A stretch of DNA of 15,360 nt. Origin: an uncultured Rhodospirillales bacterium (GTDB taxonomy: Bacteria > Pseudomonadota > Alphaproteobacteria > ATCC43930 > CGMCC-115725). The stretch covers positions 1 to 15,360 of the forward strand of contig CAIUCF010000615.1 in assembly GCA_903897565.1 (NCBI GenBank), given 5' to 3'. The translations under genes were made by a program, and so were the position numbers. This document shows positions 1 to 6,471 of this stretch, in pieces (position 1 is the stretch's first letter; each line of letters opens with the position of its first letter). Below the pieces are notes generated by a model. That model made no database searches. It was not told the origin of the DNA and saw only the letters and a list, made by a program, of their open reading frames with translations.

Positions 1-521
1 CGCGCACCGGCTTCAAGGGGGCCGAAAGCCCGGCCTGGCTCGAAGCCCAGGGCGTGGTACTGCCGACAGCACCGAACCTCGCGACCCGCCAGGCCGATGG
101 CAGCCTGGTCGCCCGGCTTGCGCCCGGCGAGTTCCTGATTCTCGGTGGGCTTGCTGGCAGCAGCGCTGCGATCGATCGGCTCGACACTGCCTGGTCGATC
201 GACACCGCCGGGTTCTGCTTCCAGCTGCCGCGTCGCGACAGCCATGCCTGGCTGCATCTGTCCGGTGACAAGGTCGCGACGATGTTTGCCAAGATCTGCG
301 GCGTCGATCTGCGCCCGCAAGCCTTCGCGAATCTCGCGATCGCGCAGACCTCGGTCGCCCGGCTCTCGGCGATCGTCATCCGCGACGACCGCGAAACTAT
401 GCCCGGTTACCACCTCCTTGCCGACAGCGCCGCCGCGATCTATCTCTGGGAGAGCCTGGAAGACGCGATGGCGGAGTTTTCGGGGAGTATAGCGGGCTAT
501 TCGAGCCTCACGCTGCCCTAG
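1..521 (+). CDS. mgdD: N-methylglutamate dehydrogenase, gamma-type subunit (sarcosine oxidase SoxG family), 3' part
   Basis: The open frame enters at the left edge (first complete codon at base 3) and ends at a TAG at 519-521, giving 172 visible residues; the true start lies outside. The visible part begins RTGFKGAESPAWLEAQG and contains LAPGEFLIL, the pattern of the small gamma subunit of heterotetrameric sarcosine oxidases, a folate-binding YgfZ/GcvT-like fold. That family includes MgdD of N-methylglutamate dehydrogenase, which oxidises N-methylglutamate to glutamate plus a C1 unit on THF or as formaldehyde. Family membership is read from the sequence. The choice of mgdD over soxG is an inference from gmaS and mgs genes in the same window. 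The beta, delta and alpha subunit genes would be expected just left of base 1. The internal GTG/ATG codons near 54 are not credible starts, because family-like sequence continues upstream of them. Confidence 0.72.
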   Translation, partial: RTGFKGAESPAWLEAQGVVLPTAPNLATRQADGSLVARLAPGEFLILGGLAGSSAAIDRLDTAWSIDTAGFCFQLPRRDSHAWLHLSGDKVATMFAKICGVDLRPQAFANLAIAQTSVARLSAIVIRDDRETMPGYHLLADSAAAIYLWESLEDAMAEFSGSIAGYSSLTLP

Positions 522-526
522 GACGC

Positions 527-555
527 GTGACGATACGGTTCTGCAACCCTATACT
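527..555 (+). promoter_or_regulatory. Sigma-70-type promoter for the XRE/cupin regulator
   Basis: A -35-like GTGACG (527-532) is followed by a 17-bp spacer and a -10-like TATACT (550-555, one mismatch to TATAAT). It lies just after the mgdD stop and 33 bp before the regulator's ATG, so the regulator can probably be transcribed separately from the mgd operon. No terminator hairpin separates the two genes, so read-through is also possible. Confidence 0.45.
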
Positions 556-588
556 GCGACGTAGTGTTGAAGAAAGGTCTGGAACCGG

Positions 589-1230
589 ATGGTCGGCACA
601 GTCGCGAAGAAAGACGATCAAAACCCCCACGCCGTCGACGGCGTGCGCGAGAACAGCCTGGAGGTCTCGATCGGTCATCAGGTTCGCGAGTTCCGAACCA
701 AGCTGAACATGACGGTATCCGATCTCGCCAAGCAGGCGGATCTCTCTGCGGGCATGCTGTCGAAGATCGAGAACGGCATGACCTCGCCCTCACTCTCGAC
801 CCTGCAGTCGCTGTCGCGCGCCCTCAATGTCCCGGTCACCGCGTTCTTCCGCAAATTCGAGGAACAGCGCGACGCCACCTTCGTCAAATCCGGCGAAGGC
901 CTGACGATCGAACGCCGCGGCACCCGCGCCGGCCATCAATACGAATTGCTCGGCCATTCGATCGGCAACAAGACCCTGGCGGTCGAGCCCTATCTCGTCA
1001 CCCTGACCGAAAGCTCCGACGTCTTCCCGATCTTCCAGCATGCCGGGCTCGAGTTCATTTACCTCCTCGAAGGCGAGGTCGCCTATCGCCACGGCAGCCG
1101 GCTCTACACCATGCAGCCCGGCGACTCGCTGTTCTTCGACGCCGACGCCCCGCACGGCCCGGAGGAGCTGCGCAAGCTGCCGATCCGCTTGCTGTCGGTG
1201 ATCGTCTACTCGCGCACCGGGCCGAACTGA
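589..1230 (+). CDS. XRE-family transcriptional regulator with C-terminal cupin sensor domain
   Basis: The product has 213 residues. Residues ~27-85 form an HTH_3/XRE domain (IGHQVREFRTKLNMTVSDLA, then LSKIENGMTSPSLSTLQSLSRALNV). Residues ~135-208 form a small cupin barrel (HAGLEFIYLLEGEVAYR, MQPGDSLFFDADAPHGPEEL). This architecture is that of soluble one-component regulators in which the cupin senses a small molecule, often tied to amino-acid or amine catabolism. The ATG at 589 is preceded by AGAAAGG at 571-577 (11-nt spacing). The gene follows mgdD on the same strand, 67 bp downstream, and converges on the TPR gene with only 7 bp between stops. It is the only regulator in the window, so it is the natural candidate to control the mgd, mgs and gmaS units. 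That role, and the ligand, are inferences. The domain assignment is secure. Confidence 0.93.
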   Translation: MVGTVAKKDDQNPHAVDGVRENSLEVSIGHQVREFRTKLNMTVSDLAKQADLSAGMLSKIENGMTSPSLSTLQSLSRALNVPVTAFFRKFEEQRDATFVKSGEGLTIERRGTRAGHQYELLGHSIGNKTLAVEPYLVTLTESSDVFPIFQHAGLEFIYLLEGEVAYRHGSRLYTMQPGDSLFFDADAPHGPEELRKLPIRLLSVIVYSRTGPN

Positions 1231-1237
1231 CCGCGCG

Positions 1238-2551
1238 TCAGGCGGCCTGAGACAGCAACAGCTTCGAGCGCTGGGTCGGTCGCCATGCCACGCGTTCGTT
1301 GAGCAGCGCGCGCCACAGCGCCTGATTGCCCGACCGCGCCGCGGCGGCGATCAGGGTCTGGGTGAGCAGATCGCGCTGGGCGTGGCTGCCGCCGATGCGG
1401 ATCCATTTGTAGCGCACCGGCAGCAACAGCTCGACCGCGCGGGCGTAATCGCCGCGACTGAAGGCGACGATGCCATGGACGAGACGGCGGCCGACGTCGG
1501 CAGAGATGTCGCGATTATCGCCTTGGCCATCGAGGATATAGGCGTCGAGCGAGGCCAGCAGCCGGGCCAGACCCGCGCCATCGTCGAGCCGCGAGGCCGC
1601 CAACGCGATGTGCAGATCATTGAACACCAGGACGTGATCGTCGGCATGGGTCAGCCATTGGCCGGCGATCGCGGCCCAGCGGCTACCGACATCGATTCCC
1701 GCCAGTTCGAGCCGCCACAGCAGCGCCGCGGCATCAACGAGATCGAGCGCCGAATCATCCGGGAGTCGCGGTGCGATGAAGGTGTCGTATTTCTCCAGCA
1801 CCTCATGGCCGCGGCCATTCTCGATCAGGAACACCGCGAGATGCCAGGAATTATGGACGGCGAGCCACTTGCCTTTGAGCCAATCCGGCAGAGTCTGGTT
1901 GAGGAAGCGGATGCCCTCGTCCTGGCGGCTCGCCATCTCCAGCACATGGGCCATGGCATGGACCGCCCAGCAATCCTCGCGGTTGATCTCCAGTGCCTCG
2001 CGCGCGACGTCCTCGGCGCGGCCGAGATCGCCCGCCTCCTCGAGGCCGAAGGCGTATTGCCCCAGGACGTAACCGTAATTCGGATTCGCGCGGTCCCAGC
2101 GCGGCAGGACCCGGGCGACAGAATCGCGGATGCTCTGCGAATGGCCGAGATAGAAATAGGTGTCATGGGCGAAGCGCAGCGCCAGCGCGTCCTGGGGATG
2201 GTCGAGCAGAATCTCCTCCCAGTGCTCGGTCGCGGCGATGATGCCACCCCGCGCCCAAGCCTTGGCGGCCTCGAGGTGCAGCTGCTCGCGCCGGGTCGCG
2301 CCGGCGAGGCCCGCTTCCGCCTTGGCGAGTTCATCGACGACCAACGAGTTATCGCCGCGAAAGCCATTGAGGAGATAGAGCGAGGCGACGGCGCTGTGGC
2401 CGAGTGTGAAACTCGGGTCGATCGCGGTGGCGGCCGTCAATGTCCCGACCGGGTCGTCCTTCCAGGCGTAATAGGCATGGAGCGCGGCGTCGAGCGCTGC
2501 CACGGATGCGGCGGTGCCGGTGACGGTTAAGCCTTGCAGATCCTTGGCCAT
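1238..2551 (-). CDS. Tetratricopeptide-repeat protein, TTC38/StaR-like
   Basis: The product has 437 residues from the ATG at 2551, which has a strong AAGGGAAGGG ribosome-binding site about 8 nt upstream. A further in-frame start at 2665 would add 38 residues of unlike composition (MLQAGFGPPASF...) with no clear ribosome-binding site, so I reject it. The protein is alpha-helical, with TPR-like pairs throughout. It carries the signature of the TTC38/StaR-like group: WAVHAMAHVLEMASRQDEGI near residues 195-214, then HNSWHLAVFLIENG, and HADDHVLVFNDLHIALAA further on. There is no signal peptide or membrane segment, so it is probably cytoplasmic. The family has no agreed biochemical role; some members sit in secondary-metabolite clusters. 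Nothing here links it to methylamine use beyond position. Its stop overlaps a small inverted repeat at 1238-1250. Confidence 0.85.
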   Translation of the reverse strand: MAKDLQGLTVTGTAASVAALDAALHAYYAWKDDPVGTLTAATAIDPSFTLGHSAVASLYLLNGFRGDNSLVVDELAKAEAGLAGATRREQLHLEAAKAWARGGIIAATEHWEEILLDHPQDALALRFAHDTYFYLGHSQSIRDSVARVLPRWDRANPNYGYVLGQYAFGLEEAGDLGRAEDVAREALEINREDCWAVHAMAHVLEMASRQDEGIRFLNQTLPDWLKGKWLAVHNSWHLAVFLIENGRGHEVLEKYDTFIAPRLPDDSALDLVDAAALLWRLELAGIDVGSRWAAIAGQWLTHADDHVLVFNDLHIALAASRLDDGAGLARLLASLDAYILDGQGDNRDISADVGRRLVHGIVAFSRGDYARAVELLLPVRYKWIRIGGSHAQRDLLTQTLIAAAARSGNQALWRALLNERVAWRPTQRSKLLLSQAA

Positions 2552-2636
2552 GTGAGCGCCCTTCCCTTCGAGGGTTGATCGATTGCTTCCGGCAATATAC
2601 CGATCAAGACAGCGATATATCATCTGCCGAAACGAC

Positions 2637-2660
2637 GCAGGCGGACCGAAGCCCGCCTGC
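2637..2660 (-). terminator. Hairpin downstream of the LTxxQ protein gene
   Basis: An 8-bp perfect inverted repeat, GCAGGCGG (2637-2644) and CCGCCTGC (2653-2660), has an 8-nt loop. It begins about 30 bp after the stop of the - strand gene at 2692. The - strand sequence after it reads GTCGTTTCGG, so the T-run is short. It probably terminates or attenuates transcription between the Spy-like gene and the TPR gene, with little strength predicted. Confidence 0.45.
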
Positions 2661-2691
2661 AGCATACGAATTCACGGCGACGCGCGGAAGG

Positions 2692-3147
2692 TTACTCGGA
2701 TGCGCCCGCGCCGTGATGGCCCATCTTCGCGTGATGGCCGTGCCAGGCGATGGCCTTGGACAAAATCTCCCTCTGACCGGCATCGAGGACCGACCATAGC
2801 GGCGCCAACGCAGCTTTCTCCTGCTCCACGCCGTGGACCTCCTCCTTGAGCATCGCCAGCCGCGCGTCGAGACGCGTCGGCGCGTCCTGCGGCGGCGCCG
2901 ACGCCATGGCCCGGAAGTGCTCGACCCGACGGCGCATGTTGTCCTTGATGACGAGGACGAGATTGTCCCACAGCGGCTTCTGCGCCGCCGTCAGATGCAG
3001 TTTGGCCTGAATCTCGGCGATGCGGGCCTCGAATTTGTGATGGGTCGCGCCACCCTGATGCCAGGGTGGCGAGGTCGGCGTTTCCTGCGCGAAGGCAGGG
3101 GTCGCGGCCATGAGCAGGCCGACAAGCACGAGGCGTCGTATGACCAT
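2692..3147 (-). CDS. Periplasmic LTxxQ-motif protein (Spy/CpxP-like)
   Basis: The product has 151 residues, with a typical Sec signal peptide at the N terminus (MVIRRLVLVGLLMAATPAFA, likely cleaved before QE). The mature part is helical and contains LHLTAAQKPLWDNL near residues 50-63, the LTxxQ motif of the Spy/CpxP group, followed by a charged helical stretch and a His-rich tail (HGHHAKMGHHG). Spy and CpxP are periplasmic chaperone or stress proteins; alphaproteobacterial members are mostly uncharacterised, and the His-rich end could bind metal (inference). The ATG at 3147 has an AAGGA ribosome-binding site 8 nt upstream. The gene starts 55 bp downstream of the lipoprotein gene on the same strand, with no hairpin between, so the two may share a transcript. 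Confidence 0.82.
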   Translation of the reverse strand: MVIRRLVLVGLLMAATPAFAQETPTSPPWHQGGATHHKFEARIAEIQAKLHLTAAQKPLWDNLVLVIKDNMRRRVEHFRAMASAPPQDAPTRLDARLAMLKEEVHGVEQEKAALAPLWSVLDAGQREILSKAIAWHGHHAKMGHHGAGASE

Positions 3148-3202
3148 TGTCTGGTTCCTTTAGATGATGTGAGTGTCGTGGCGTCGCCTGGGGAGCCCGC
3201 GT

Positions 3203-3775
3203 CTACCAGCGCCGCCAATAGCCGTAGCCGTATGGGCGGGGATAATAGCCGGGATAAACATAGACGGGGGCCGGCGGCGGCACGACGTAATAGGGCTGGA
3301 CCGTAACCGGCGATGGCGCTTCGCGCGGCGGCGGATTGCCCTGTGTCGCCATGCATTGGACATAGGCGGTGTCGTAGCGATCCTGAATATCGTCGGCTGA
3401 CTGCGCCGCATTGCCCTGGCCGACCGCAGCGCCTCCCAGCAGACCGGCGCCCGCGCCGATGGCGGCACCCGCACCGGCATTACCCGAACCCGCTCCAAGC
3501 AACGCACCTGCCGCCGCACCGAGCACGGTGCCGACTGCCGCGCTGCCGACAGCAGCCTGGTTCGCGGCCTGCGCCGGCTGGACACCGCCGGTGCGCCCGC
3601 TCGCGAATTGCCGGCAGGCGTAATCATCCTGTTGGAATTGGGACAAGGTCTTGCCAGGACCGGGCATCACGGCGACGCTCGGCCCCGTCGGCGGCGCCAC
3701 CGCGCATCCGCAAAGAGCAACACTACTCAAAACCGCAATCTTGAAGGAATTCCGGCGAAACCTGGCCGCGATCAT
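3203..3775 (-). CDS. Glycine-zipper outer-membrane-type lipoprotein
   Basis: The product has 190 residues from the ATG at 3775. GGAGG on the - strand (3786-3782) sits 6 nt upstream of this ATG, whereas the overlapping GTG at 3778 would leave only 3 nt. The N terminus is a lipoprotein signal (KIAVLSSVALCGCAV) with an LCGC lipobox, so the Cys at about residue 24 should be lipidated. Residues ~65-125 are a long Gly/Ala zipper (VGTVLGAAAGALLGAGSG, then AAIGAGAGLLGGAAVG) of the kind that inserts into or packs against membranes. A Pro/Tyr-rich tail ends YPRPYGYGYWRRW. This matches small glycine-zipper (YMGG-like) envelope proteins of alphaproteobacteria; the function is unknown. It lies downstream of the mgs operon hairpin, so it is probably an independent unit together with the LTxxQ gene. 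Confidence 0.8.
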   Translation of the reverse strand: MIAARFRRNSFKIAVLSSVALCGCAVAPPTGPSVAVMPGPGKTLSQFQQDDYACRQFASGRTGGVQPAQAANQAAVGSAAVGTVLGAAAGALLGAGSGNAGAGAAIGAGAGLLGGAAVGQGNAAQSADDIQDRYDTAYVQCMATQGNPPPREAPSPVTVQPYYVVPPPAPVYVYPGYYPRPYGYGYWRRW

Positions 3776-3923
3776 CACACGCCTCCGAAGTGGACGGCGA
3801 TCCGTATCAAATCGGAACGCCGAATCATCCCCCCGGATATTTCTACGCTGAATCAGGCACCATTATCCCCGCCGGGCGGCCGCCGCGATATCCTGCCGCA
3901 GCAGGAAGCACGGAGCGGAGAAT

Positions 3924-3950
3924 CGGCGGGACCAGATTGCGGTCCCGCCG
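3924..3950 (-). terminator. Terminator hairpin of the mgs operon
   Basis: A perfect 10-bp inverted repeat, CGGCGGGACC (3924-3933) and GGTCCCGCCG (3941-3950), has a 7-nt loop and starts 7 bp after the stop of the GltD-like gene. The - strand then reads ATTCTCCGC, a poor T-run. A second, smaller hairpin (TCCTGC/GCAGGA, 3891-3906, 4-nt loop) follows. The position directly after the operon's last stop makes a terminator role likely; efficiency is uncertain. Confidence 0.7.
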
Positions 3951-3957
3951 GTCGACC

Positions 3958-6471
3958 TCAGCTGGCGCGGCGATAGCCTGCCATGATGATCTTGGTCGCC
4001 CGTTCTGCCGCCAGATTGAGGCTGCGCAGATCCTCGGGCTCGAGATTGTGGATGTTGGTCTTGCCCGTGCAGCGCGCCATCATCGAGACCTCGCTGGCCG
4101 CGGCCTTGAGGTAATTGGCGATGGCGTCGGTGCGCTGCTTCGCCGTGGCCAGCGGCGGGAACACGACGCCGTCGGCCGTGATCTCGCCGCCGATCGCCAG
4201 GGCCGGCGCGACCGCGGCAATCGCCGAGACGCAGCCCAGCGACAGCACCTTGGCGAGGTCGGTGCCGGAGCGGATGCCGCCGAAATAGACGAGGTCGAGA
4301 ACCTCCTCGGAGTTCGCCGCGCGCAGCAGCTCGATCGACTCCGAGATCAGCGCAAGATTCGGTACGCTGTGCAGCTCGGGCCAGGACTTGTCGATGGCCC
4401 GGCTGGCGTCGAGGATGATGATGCCGATCTTGTGCTCGAGCGCGAAGGGAATGCCTGCCGCGATCTGGCCGACGCTGAGGCACAGGCCTGTGACCTGGCC
4501 GTCATGCGCCACCGGCGGCACGAACAGGGCGTCGTCGACGATGCCGATCACCGCCGCGGCGTCGGCACTCGCCGTCTCGCCGCGATGGAGCAGTTGCAGC
4601 CAGGGAATATTCCCTGCGATCGGCTTGCGCCCGACGTAACCGCCGCCGCCCGCCGCGATCCCGGCGGCGACCGCCGCCTGCACCGGTTCCGCCGCGTCGT
4701 CGAAGCCGCTGATCAGCAGAGCCTGGTCCATCACGATTTCGCCGCCGAGGACCGTGCGGGTCTTGCAGCTTTCGCGATAGGGATCGATCACGAGCCGGCT
4801 GAGATTGGCGGGCACGAAGGTGAGGTCGTCGAAATTGGCGATGTGTTCGGGCGGGAACGGATCCTCGCGCGGCACCAGGCGAGCGCGCGTGATCGCCGCG
4901 CGCGGCGCGGTCTGCGGCGCGATATTGACCATTTCGAAGATGGTCTCGCGCAGCTTGACCGAATAATCGGCCGAGCCGGTCTCGGTGTCGCAGCGATAGC
5001 AGCGCGCCGCCTGCTCGATCGCGGCCTGCTCGGTGTAGTTCGCCTCGGACTCGCTGAAGGTTTCCGGATGATCGCCGAGCGGGATATAGGCGGGATCCTC
5101 TGCCGGCAGTTTCTCCCACAGCGGATCCTGGGCGACCGGGACGGTGCGGGTGCGGTTGGGCGTCGCGTAGGGCTTCGGGTTGTCGATGCCTTCGAGCTGG
5201 GCGATCACGTAATAGGCGGCGCGATGCCCCTGCCCCATGGCATTGACGATGGTCGAGGGCCCGAAGGCGCCGTCGCCGGCGGCGTAGACATGCGCCATCC
5301 GCGTGCGCATGGTCTCGGCGTCGGTTTCGATGCGGTCATCGGCCATCAACCCGCAGCGCGACAGCTCGCGGCTGATCGATTTCTGGCCGACCGAGGCGAT
5401 GATCAGGCCGGCGGCAATATCCTCGTCCTGGCCTTCGATGGCGACGGGACGGCGACGGCCATCGGGGCCGGGATCGCCGAGCTTGGTCTTCTGGACCCGC
5501 AAGATTGCCTGGCCACCGGGGCCTTCCGAGACGGAAACCGGCTGGACGTTGTAGACGATCTCGATGCCCTCGGCGACCGCGGCATGCAGCTCATGCTTGC
5601 GGGCGGGGATCTCATGGGGGCCGCGGCGATAGAGCACGCGGACCTTCTTAACCCCCGGCAGCCGACGGGCGACGCGGCAGGCATCCATCGCGACGTCGCC
5701 GCCGCCGATCACGAGCACGGTCTCGGGCATGGTCGGGCGGGCGCCGCCATTGACGCGCGCCAGGAAGGTCACGCCATCGACGATGCTCGGCAGATCGTCG
5801 CCGGGAATACCGAGCTTCTTGCCGGCATTGGCGCCGGTCGCCAGCAGCACGGCATCGTGCTTCGCCGTCAGGTCGCCGAGGCTGACCGCCTCGCCGAGCG
5901 GCGTCGACAGATGCAGCTTGATGCCGGGATAGCGGGTCAGGACGTGGCCGATATCCTGCTCGACCACCTCGGCCGGCAGGCGGAAATCGGGGATGCCCCA
6001 GGTCAGCACGCCGCCGGGCTTGCTGGCGGCCTCGTAGAGATGAACATGGTAGCCGGCCTGGGCGATATCCTGGGCGGCGGTGAGGCCGGCCGGACCCGAG
6101 CCGACGATGGCGACGGTCTTGGCCTTGGTCGGCAGTTGCACCGGCGGGCTCCAGGTGCTGCCGAGCTTGTCCATGACGAAGCGCTTGAGGCCGCGGATGG
6201 TGACGGCGCCGTCACTGCTGGTGCGGCGGCAGGCTGGCTCGCAGGGCGCGTCACAGACGCGGCCGCAGGTGCCGCTCAGCGGATTCGTCGCCGTGATCGC
6301 CTCGAGCGCGCCTTCATAATCCTTCAGCCAGATCAGGCCGACATAGGAGGCGACATCGGTGCCGATCGGGCACGCAACCTGGCACGGCGGCGGCACGTAA
6401 TGCGGCTGGTCGGCGTCGTTGTGCAGCAGCGCGTCGAGTGCCGCGCTGGAAGAGCATGCGCCCATGGTCAC
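3958..6471 (-). CDS. GltD-like FAD/NAD(P)H oxidoreductase fused to a degenerate glutamate-synthase FMN barrel
   Basis: The product has 837 residues. Residues 1-100 hold the GltD-type iron-sulfur region (C30, C34, then CGRVCDAPCEPAC at 69-81). Residues ~119-430 are the tandem Rossmann reductase: GSGPAG at 124-129 for FAD, GGGDVAMD at 256-263 for NAD(P)H, and VYAAGDGAFGPSTIVNAMGQG closing the FAD site. CYRC follows at 491-494. Residues ~545-837 resemble the FMN domain of the MgsC part encoded next door: FGGIRSGTDLAKVLSLGC (730-747) matches its MGGIKDGIDAVKALALGA, and HNLEPEDLRSL matches RKLSRDDLVAV. The 3Fe-4S cysteine segment between them is missing. By analogy with GltD, the protein probably feeds electrons from NAD(P)H to the neighbouring synthase (inference). 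The GTG at 6471 overlaps the upstream stop as GTGA; an ATG at 6465 with AAGG 10 nt upstream is an equally good start and would remove two residues. Confidence 0.85.
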   Translation of the reverse strand: MTMGACSSSAALDALLHNDADQPHYVPPPCQVACPIGTDVASYVGLIWLKDYEGALEAITATNPLSGTCGRVCDAPCEPACRRTSSDGAVTIRGLKRFVMDKLGSTWSPPVQLPTKAKTVAIVGSGPAGLTAAQDIAQAGYHVHLYEAASKPGGVLTWGIPDFRLPAEVVEQDIGHVLTRYPGIKLHLSTPLGEAVSLGDLTAKHDAVLLATGANAGKKLGIPGDDLPSIVDGVTFLARVNGGARPTMPETVLVIGGGDVAMDACRVARRLPGVKKVRVLYRRGPHEIPARKHELHAAVAEGIEIVYNVQPVSVSEGPGGQAILRVQKTKLGDPGPDGRRRPVAIEGQDEDIAAGLIIASVGQKSISRELSRCGLMADDRIETDAETMRTRMAHVYAAGDGAFGPSTIVNAMGQGHRAAYYVIAQLEGIDNPKPYATPNRTRTVPVAQDPLWEKLPAEDPAYIPLGDHPETFSESEANYTEQAAIEQAARCYRCDTETGSADYSVKLRETIFEMVNIAPQTAPRAAITRARLVPREDPFPPEHIANFDDLTFVPANLSRLVIDPYRESCKTRTVLGGEIVMDQALLISGFDDAAEPVQAAVAAGIAAGGGGYVGRKPIAGNIPWLQLLHRGETASADAAAVIGIVDDALFVPPVAHDGQVTGLCLSVGQIAAGIPFALEHKIGIIILDASRAIDKSWPELHSVPNLALISESIELLRAANSEEVLDLVYFGGIRSGTDLAKVLSLGCVSAIAAVAPALAIGGEITADGVVFPPLATAKQRTDAIANYLKAAASEVSMMARCTGKTNIHNLEPEDLRSLNLAAERATKIIMAGYRRAS

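Noticed and set aside
1238..1250. Small hairpin TCAGG-CGG-CCTGA at the convergent stops of the regulator and TPR genes
   Set aside because: The stem is only 5 bp with a 3-nt loop and no T-run, and it lies inside the TPR gene's stop and last codons. It is too weak to call a terminator.
1382..2530. 382-residue + strand frame opposite the TPR gene
   Set aside because: It has no recognisable domain, and its composition is typical of the complement of GC-rich coding DNA.
2552..2665. 38-residue N-terminal extension of the TPR protein from the ATG at 2665
   Set aside because: The ATG at 2551 has a strong ribosome-binding site, and the extension overlaps the putative terminator hairpin and has unlike composition.
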